21,582 bases of DNA, from assembly GCA_902461985.1 (NCBI GenBank), contig CABQAB010000006.1, positions 1-21,582 of the forward strand, in the 5' to 3' direction. The notes under the pieces are model-generated. The model made no database searches. It was given only the letters and a program-made list of their open reading frames with translations, and was not told where the DNA came from. Position numbers and translations under genes: made by a program. Positions 17,901 to 21,582 of this stretch are shown here, piece by piece. Source of the DNA: an uncultured Bacteroidales bacterium. GTDB lineage: Bacteria; Bacteroidota; Bacteroidia; Bacteroidales; UBA932. The first letter of the stretch is position 1. Each line of letters opens with the position of its first letter.

Positions 17901-18490
17901 GTCGGGACAGAGTCAATGCTACGCATATATACATCATCGCCGTATATGGTTCGCTCTATATAATGAAGATTGCTGTAAAACCAGTTCTTGCATCCGGAAA
18001 GTTCAGCCTGCCTCCGGAATTTTGAATAACCGGCCATATAGCCTGCCAGCGTACAGAAATCATTAAGCAGAGCACGAAGAGAATCATCTGTCAAATCAGA
18101 AGACAGGCATTGCCCCACCGTAACCTCCCGGTCCATAGACATTCTGACAAACATGTCATTTTGAGATGCCATTGCTTTAACGGAAGCCTCCATACAAGGC
18201 AGGAAATGTTTTTTGATCACCGAAGGAGATATATCTGAGACTCTGGACTGCAATGTCATGGTAATCCGAGCCACGAAATCAAAAAGATGTATGCTATCCA
18301 ATTGGGACACTAAATCGGGTAAGTTCATGTCAGCCGCTGAATCTGGATTAAGACTCAATCCATACAGGCTTTGATTTATGTCATGACACACGGGACAGAA
18401 TTCAGAATCAGCGGTTTGATGCTGCGCCGATGCAACGAGAGGAATCAAACGTAACGGAAGGACAAGAAGTAATCTGTATATGACTTTCAT
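14984..18490 (-). CDS. Exported TPR-CHAT caspase-like protease
   Basis: The ATG at 18490 gives 1168 residues opening with a signal peptide (MKVIYRLLLVLPLRLIPLVASA, likely cut before Q23); the 45 in-frame codons upstream run through a terminator and are rejected. A CPVCH motif follows at 32-36. Residues 100-700 are helical; the clearest TPR-type units are at about 450-610 (AIVYCNLGNHARANDII, LCDVYYASGDYRKALEL, AELHYRLKNWSQAVESY). The CHAT domain occupies about 850-1168: MATHG with His 1021 and LSACQTA with Cys 1085, both positions of the CHAT catalytic dyad, then QAGVGSIVMTLWPI and the C-terminal AAFIM. CHAT proteins are caspase/separase-clan cysteine peptidases. An export signal makes it unlike cytosolic TPR-CHAT effectors of type III-E CRISPR. 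It shares a unit with the PPC protein. Confidence 0.9.
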   Translation of the reverse strand: MKVIYRLLLVLPLRLIPLVASAQHQTADSEFCPVCHDINQSLYGLSLNPDSAADMNLPDLVSQLDSIHLFDFVARITMTLQSRVSDISPSVIKKHFLPCMEASVKAMASQNDMFVRMSMDREVTVGQCLSSDLTDDSLRALLNDFCTLAGYMAGYSKFRRQAELSGCKNWFYSNLHYIERTIYGDDVYMRSIDSVPTDCFSRLYVNFCDYITDVHQRPEMLIFSAIMNAYYAGQYKLVADNARDIMKWSLCVIPNFQQIMLEAALSDVGKKLGRDEELEEIVYEESVARYGNNMLLDAIYTGNSLVGHTVDPKEVESFEEYRAVLKAEGYKFADCWPWNCPQGYVDEDNFDQYMEYCIECAKILRLYWMVVPLIEGSQVGNQFSDAMSDYFGLDTDEMLTLISFDFAVMIYNRGGYVPMALDIIEASVNHYRNLPVWTFVPYGLADIAIVYCNLGNHARANDIIYDYLLQYVENCGFDNDFMYEDLMLTAKCAAVLGEVGKSELATELASLALSMADRLESDDDKTELLGLLCDVYYASGDYRKALELVDRSIHYDIPEDYKAWLELGKAELHYRLKNWSQAVESYRRYAGTQYQENFVTGPNFFCEIMSCAAHADDQECMRETADRYVGNIRAEIDDKLYNLSSDERERFYGIISNGNCLLDVFEASRDNEEQQSIFASCAYDYELVMKGLLLSADNQIDRMLAAYPDSLVRKRYAQMKDMAAQLDNMVLHGGDPARMSFIREGLERAGHDVIAILRRAGIEYNIVGQFHAGWREVREKLGAHDVAVEFMRLYDGENDSIDPLYVALVLREGWETPRVVELCRESALNRYVHGDQKRNRRLYNGYEVTNLWPLIWKPLQKYMTDGERVYFAVDGALNMLNIGAIRPDEEDRRTADERYVLRRVSSTRELCMKKEDSRINEAVVYGGLNYDMGDDALAEAASKYHSEGIVMSRGLSRGSSDPGLLPDGDIYEQTLSEAVDIAGMLRAHSVKTDLITGNQGVEESFKSLSGKCFELLHMATHGFYMPGQTQYQAGEGLLPPMMRSGLMMSRKKVMAEDSREDGLLLAREIADLDLSSVGLVVLSACQTAQGDISGDRVFGLQRGFKQAGVGSIVMTLWPIDSEMAKYMTTEFYGNLTAGVEKHEAFRIAQSKTKHVYPDLDWAAFIMLD

Positions 18491-18534
18491 GGTTTCACAA
18501 TGACTGTTAAAATTGCACAACACACATGGCCAAA

Positions 18535-18573
18535 CAAAAAGCGTGGAACATTGCATTGTCGCTCGTTCCACGC
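18535..18573 (-). terminator. Rho-independent terminator of the structured RNA
   Basis: Minus strand GCGTGGAAC, 15-base loop, GTTCCACGC, then TTTTTG. The stem is 9 bp and perfect. It precedes the CHAT start by 45 bases, so it either ends an independent RNA or limits read-through into the protease operon. Confidence 0.78.
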
Positions 18574-18815
18574 ATTGAGGCTTTCGCATGCCCGGTATAG
18601 TAAAACGAGCAACGCAGAAGCCCACGCCGATATGCCAAGCCTATGTCTGTAGAATACAGGCACAAGAGTCATTGCATACCCATGAACATCTACCGTTGCG
18701 TTGTCCTGACTATACCTTAAAAGTTGCGAAATTTCAATGCATCCAGAACAAAGCGTCAAGTAAACGCTTAAGTTATGTCCCTAATTGTGCCGGACACAAG
18801 ATGACCAACACAATA
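18536..18815 (-). ncRNA. Structured RNA, candidate 6S RNA (Bacteroidales-1-like)
   Basis: The minus-strand transcript between a consensus promoter and a terminator folds into one long interrupted hairpin. Nested, strictly collinear helices (plus-strand coordinates) are 18572-18578/18734-18740, 18582-18588/18725-18731, 18594-18601/18709-18716, 18610-18616/18697-18703, 18620-18626/18681-18687 and 18629-18635/18674-18680, each 7-8 bp and separated by internal bubbles. A CTGTA-GAA-TACAG hairpin caps it (18647-18659). Two small hairpins (18751-18769 and 18785-18799) lie in the 5' part. A rod with internal bubbles of this size is the shape of 6S RNA, which binds RNA polymerase holoenzyme; the Bacteroidales form is known as the Bacteroidales-1 motif. 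The structure is supported; the identity as 6S is inference. An attenuating leader of the CHAT operon is the main alternative. Confidence 0.68.
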
Positions 18816-18821
18816 TGCCAG

Positions 18822-18852
18822 CAAAAGTAGACAATTTCTCAAAATAATCCAA
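18822..18852 (-). promoter_or_regulatory. Promoter of the structured RNA
   Basis: Minus strand TTG (18850-18852), 20 bases, TACTTTTG (18822-18829). Predicted start is near 18815. The -33 element overlaps the first palindromic site. Confidence 0.72.
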
Positions 18853-18901
18853 TTCGTACGAACTCAAGTGTCAGGGCAAAAAAGCAATTCGTACGAATTC
18901 A
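18850..18901. promoter_or_regulatory. Paired palindromic operator-like sites
   Basis: CAATTCGTACGAACTCA (18850-18866) and CAATTCGTACGAATTCA (18885-18901) are direct copies 35 bp apart with one difference. The core AATTCGTACGAATT of the second is a perfect 14-bp palindrome. Copy 1 covers the -33 element of the RNA promoter; copy 2 lies just upstream of the expected sulP -33 position. Confidence 0.75.
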
Positions 18902-18925
18902 GGCGGCAGTTTGCAAATTTTGTAA

Positions 18926-18933
18926 TATCTTTG
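18926..18933 (+). promoter_or_regulatory. Probable -7 element of sulP
   Basis: TATCTTTG fits TAnnTTTG, 79 bases before the sulP start. The -33 position lacks a clear TTG, which would suit dependence on an activator bound at the palindrome upstream. Confidence 0.5.
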
Positions 18934-19011
18934 CCGGCCGTTAGTGGCCGGGACGGTGTGGAATCGCCGGAGCGGCAATGTAGTATTTTTATAATCAATG
19001 TGTTAAAGCCT

Positions 19012-20739
19012 ATGAAATACGAGAGAGTATTTCGTCCCAAGTTTTTTCATCTGTTCCAGAAGGGACGTTACGACAAAAACAGATTCATTTCAGATCTCAT
19101 CGCTGGAGTCATAGTCGGCATCATCGCCCTGCCTCTTGCAATAGCATTCGGCATTGCCAGCGGAGTTACGCCGCAGCAGGGGCTGATTACGGCAATCGTA
19201 GCCGGATTCATCGTTTCCATATTCGGAGGTTCACGCTTCCTCATCGGAGGCCCGACCGGGGCGTTCATCGTCATCATCTCCGGCATAATAGCCCAGTACG
19301 GGATGGCAGGGCTGACCCTGGCGACAATGATGGCAGGCGTAATATTGGTAGTTATGGGATTGTGCAGGCTTGGCACCATATTCCATTTCATACCGTATCC
19401 GATTATTGTCGGGTTTACCAGCGGTATCGCCCTCACCATATTCTCCACCCAGATGAAGGATTTTTTCGGTCTTACGGATGTGGCGGTGCCGGCAGGATTC
19501 ATACCTGAATGGATATGCTATTTCCAGAACATCTCAAATATCAACTGGGTCGAAACGGCTTTGAGTTTCGGCTGCCTTGCAGTCATAATACTCTGGAACA
19601 AGTTCGGTTACAAGAAACTTCCAGGCTCGCTCATAGCACTTGTCGCAGGCACTGCAGCCTCAATCCTGCTGAGCCGTTTCTGCGGAATAGAATTCGCCAC
19701 CATAGGCAGCAAATTCCCGGAACTTGCCAACGGACTTCCCCTGCCCAAGCCTCAGATGCCTGCGTTGAGTTTCGATGACATGCGTGCGCTTGTGTCGCCG
19801 GCATTCACAATCGCCATACTCTGCGCCATCGAATCCCTTATGGCGGCAATGGTCGCAGACGGCGTGACAGGCAAGCAGCACGACTCCAACACCGAACTCA
19901 TAGGCCAGGGCATAGCTAATTTCGTCACTCCCCTTTTCGGAGGAATACCTGCCACAGGTGCGCTCGCAAGGACAATGGCAAGCATCAATAACGGAGCCAG
20001 GACCTCGGTTGCAGGAATCATCCATGCGGTCGTGCTTTTGGTTATCTACCTTTTCCTGATGCCATACGCGGTGTATGTACCCTTGGCGTCATTGGCGGCG
20101 ATACTGGTAATTGTCGCCTACAACATGAGCGAATGGAGGACCTTCCGTTATCTGCTCAAAGGCGAGAAGTCGGATGTGGCGGTGCTGCTGATTACTTTCT
20201 TCCTGACTGTGATTGTGGACCTTACTGTGGCGATTGAAGTCGGGGTGCTGCTGGCTGTCGTGCTTTTCGTAAGGCGTATGATGCAGACTTCCAGCATCGA
20301 GGTGCTAGACCAGGCAAAACTCGCCGCAACCGAAGACGACGAGACAGCCTGCCTCGAGGATACGGAATATCTGGATATCCACAAAGGAGTGGAAGTATAT
20401 GAAATCAACGGACCTTATTTCTTCGGGCTGGCAGCCACTTCCGAGGAATTCGAGAACAGGAAAAGCAAAGACACCTGCGTCCGTATAATCAGGATGAGGA
20501 AAGTGCCTTTCATCGATTCGACAGGCGTGAAGAACCTGAGAAACCTCTGCGACATGGCACGCAAAAGAGGCGTACAGGTGATTCTGTCAGGTGTTCAGCC
20601 AAGAGTCATGCATACGCTTGAAAAATTCGGGGTGGACAAGGAAGTCGGGAAAGAATATATTTTCGACCATATAATACCGGCCCTCGCCGAAGCCAACGGA
20701 ATTGCCGACAAAAAGGAGCTGAATAAGAAACTGTTTTGA
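19012..20739 (+). CDS. SulP-family anion transporter with STAS domain
   Basis: Inner-membrane transporter of the SLC26/SulP family, which moves sulfate, bicarbonate or other anions, usually by symport or exchange. The ATG at 19012 gives 575 residues; the 48 in-frame codons upstream cover the palindromes and -7 box and are not coding. The N terminus has the family pattern DLIAGVIVGIIALPLAIAFG, and hydrophobic segments continue to about residue 430, including GGSRFLIGGPTGAF and GGIPATGALART. The cytosolic STAS domain follows at about 445-560 with the characteristic FIDSTGVKNL (500-509). The substrate cannot be read from the sequence; sulfate and bicarbonate are equally possible. It is divergent from the structured RNA and shares a control region with it. 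No terminator lies close downstream. Confidence 0.93.
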   Translation: MKYERVFRPKFFHLFQKGRYDKNRFISDLIAGVIVGIIALPLAIAFGIASGVTPQQGLITAIVAGFIVSIFGGSRFLIGGPTGAFIVIISGIIAQYGMAGLTLATMMAGVILVVMGLCRLGTIFHFIPYPIIVGFTSGIALTIFSTQMKDFFGLTDVAVPAGFIPEWICYFQNISNINWVETALSFGCLAVIILWNKFGYKKLPGSLIALVAGTAASILLSRFCGIEFATIGSKFPELANGLPLPKPQMPALSFDDMRALVSPAFTIAILCAIESLMAAMVADGVTGKQHDSNTELIGQGIANFVTPLFGGIPATGALARTMASINNGARTSVAGIIHAVVLLVIYLFLMPYAVYVPLASLAAILVIVAYNMSEWRTFRYLLKGEKSDVAVLLITFFLTVIVDLTVAIEVGVLLAVVLFVRRMMQTSSIEVLDQAKLAATEDDETACLEDTEYLDIHKGVEVYEINGPYFFGLAATSEEFENRKSKDTCVRIIRMRKVPFIDSTGVKNLRNLCDMARKRGVQVILSGVQPRVMHTLEKFGVDKEVGKEYIFDHIIPALAEANGIADKKELNKKLF

Positions 20740-20897
20740 AATATTTACTCTCGTTCTTTATGGTCCTTTTTGGCCATTTTCTTCTGCTTCATCGGTTACA
20801 TAGCTACGGCTATGCGCCCTCTTCAGCAATTGAAACTGTCTCGAAAATTACTGCATAAATAACTTCGGCAAACATTTCAAAACAGTTTCTAAACGTC

Positions 20898-21042
20898 TGT
20901 CATATCGAGCATAGCCAAGAGACCAAGACAAACAGTCCAGTGGACTTTTGTCCTCTTGGCCCGAAGGGCGTAGTCGAGATATCTGTTAAGTTTCAATGCT
21001 TTAAGAAGATCTCTCCACTCGCAAAGCCCGGTCGAGATGACA
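20898..21042. repeat. 145-bp element with inverted ends and internal long hairpin
   Basis: The ends TGTCATATCGAGC (20898-20910) and GGTCGAGATGACA (21030-21042) are inverted with 11 of 13 positions matching. Inside is a hairpin: CCAAGAG (20915-20921) with CTCTTGG (20953-20959), enclosing GACAAACAGTCCA and TGGACTTTTGTC with one bulge. The phrase GTCGAGAT recurs inside. Extragenic repeats with TGTCAT-TCGA ends are frequent in Bacteroidota genomes; no coding capacity is present, so it may be a MITE-like or REP-like element. Confidence 0.72.
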
Positions 21043-21094
21043 ATGTTATGACTTTTTAGAATTCGGCCCCAGATACGGACACCGTGACCTGACA

Positions 21095-21203
21095 GCAGAC
21101 ACCAGGGCCTGAGTCAGCAGACAGAAAGTCAGGGCCTGAATTTGCAGACGGAAGTCCGACGGCAGGCTCGGGGCAGAAAAGTCAGAGGCTCGGGACAGAA
21201 GAA
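21095..21203. repeat. Degenerate tandem repeat, units of 22-28 bp
   Basis: Successive units begin GCAGAC or GCAGAA and end AGGGCCTGA or AGGCTCGG: starts near 21095, 21117, 21144 and 21172. The array abuts the stop codon of the hydrolase gene. Similarity between units is visible but imperfect. Confidence 0.55.
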
Positions 21204-21582
21204 TCAGAGAAATATAAGCCCGGAAGGGGATGTGCGGGGGAGCGGTCTCAACGAGACTGCTCCTTTTTTTATTGTGCCCCGCCCGCAAAGTTCCTCTAAA
21301 GCGGCCAGCACGGCCTCGTAAGCCAGTCTCGGAGTGTTGTTGTTCTCGCTCAGGTGGCAGAGGAAAAGATTACGCAAGCCTGCATGGCAGAAATTTCTGA
21401 CAGCCGCGGCACATTCGTCATTGGAAAGATGCCCGTTGCCGTTCATAATCCTGCGTTTCAATTCTGCCGTATAGCGGCCTCTGACAAGCATGTCCACGTC
21501 ATAATTGGACTCGAAAACCACCGTTTCCGCTTCGGATGCGAAAGCCAGGGCCTCGTCTACCACCCTTCCGGCATCAGTCATT
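21204..21582 (-). CDS. MBL-fold metallohydrolase, YycJ/WalJ-like (C-terminal part)
   Basis: Only the C-terminal 125 residues are inside the window; the frame is open at the right edge and the ATG at 21581 is internal. The segment VVFESNYDVDMLVRGRYTAE (about 21-40 of the visible part) with NGHLSNDEC and LFLCHLSENNNTPRLAYE is characteristic of the YycJ branch of metallo-beta-lactamase-fold proteins, thought to act as nucleases or phosphodiesterases in the cytosol. The Asp/His in these motifs belong to the metal site region; the HxHxDH motif would lie upstream, outside the window. The last 20 codons overlap a plus-strand terminator hairpin. Confidence 0.85.
   Translation of the reverse strand, partial: MTDAGRVVDEALAFASEAETVVFESNYDVDMLVRGRYTAELKRRIMNGNGHLSNDECAAAVRNFCHAGLRNLFLCHLSENNNTPRLAYEAVLAALEELCGRGTIKKGAVSLRPLPRTSPSGLIFL
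21239..21270 (+). terminator. Plus-strand rho-independent terminator inside the hydrolase 3' end
   Basis: GGAGCGGTCTC, loop AAC, GAGACTGCTCC and seven T. The stem has 11 pairs including one G-T. It lies within the coding sequence of the minus-strand hydrolase and could end transcripts coming from sulP 500 bp upstream. Confidence 0.75.

Larger units (their letters stand above)
18491..19011. other. Divergent intergenic region between the CHAT gene and sulP
   Basis: No protein-coding gene. It holds, on the minus strand, a promoter, a rod-shaped structured RNA and its terminator (18535-18852); two copies of a palindromic site (18850-18901); and a plus-strand -7 element for sulP (18926-18933). 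The 45 bases between the terminator and the CHAT start show no clean TAnnTTTG promoter. Confidence 0.75.
20740..21203. other. Gene-free region with repeats downstream of sulP
   Basis: No coding region. From 20740 to 20897 I see nothing recognisable. Then comes a nested palindromic element (20898-21042) and a degenerate tandem repeat (21095-21203) that reaches the end of the convergent hydrolase gene. Confidence 0.7.

Noticed and set aside
14984..18490. TPR-CHAT effector of a type III-E CRISPR system
   Set aside because: There is no CRISPR array or Cas gene nearby, and the protein is exported.
18491..18625. N-terminal extension of the CHAT protein
   Set aside because: It runs through the RNA terminator, and the ATG at 18490 gives a clean signal peptide.
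1..21582. tRNA, rRNA, CRISPR arrays or complete insertion sequences
   Set aside because: None were recognised on reading both strands; no transposase, integrase or regularly spaced repeat array was seen.

Overview
The window looks like a chromosomal segment of a member of the order Bacteroidales (phylum Bacteroidota), probably an uncultured gut-type lineage. The genes encode typical Bacteroidota housekeeping proteins. Several promoters fit the Bacteroidota consensus (TTTG or TTG, about 19-20 bases, then TAnnTTTG), and Shine-Dalgarno sequences are largely absent. I cannot place the genus from sequence reading alone.

Layout. Bases 1-446 are a gene-poor leader with a short repeat (copy A) and a purine-rich tract. 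folE (447-1049, +) overlaps by ATGA an exported putative beta-barrel protein (1046-1930, +). A HAD-family phosphatase (1960-2793, -) is divergent from an acyl-CoA ligase-like AMP-forming enzyme (3083-4726, +), which is followed by htpG (4917-6800, +). An ATPase fused to a PD-(D/E)XK nuclease-like domain (6917-8332, -) and pckA (8561-10168, -) follow, then recQ (10403-12313, +). The 745 bases after recQ hold no intact gene. They contain a 59-bp duplication of the recQ 3' end, an antisense remnant of a second ATPase-nuclease gene, a 17-bp perfect inverted repeat, an operator-like dyad and copy B of the short repeat. Next come a second ATPase (13059-14204, +), and a two-gene minus-strand unit encoding an exported TPR-CHAT protease (14984-18490) and an exported PPC-domain protein (14285-14953). 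A candidate 6S-like structured RNA (about 18536-18815, -) is divergent from a SulP-STAS anion transporter (19012-20739, +). The window ends with a nested palindromic element, degenerate tandem repeats and the 3' part of a YycJ-like metallo-beta-lactamase-fold hydrolase (21204 to the edge, -).

How parts may work together. folE and the barrel protein are probably translationally coupled. Both intact ATPase genes have a TTG-N20-TAnnTTTG promoter overlapped by a large A/T-rich dyad, suggesting repression or autoregulation of a multicopy ATPase family. The CHAT and PPC proteins both carry signal peptides, so they form a plausible extracytoplasmic protease-partner pair. The RNA and sulP promoters diverge from a region carrying two copies of a palindromic TTCGTACGAA site spaced 35 bp apart. 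Function assignments come from motif recognition only; no database search was possible.
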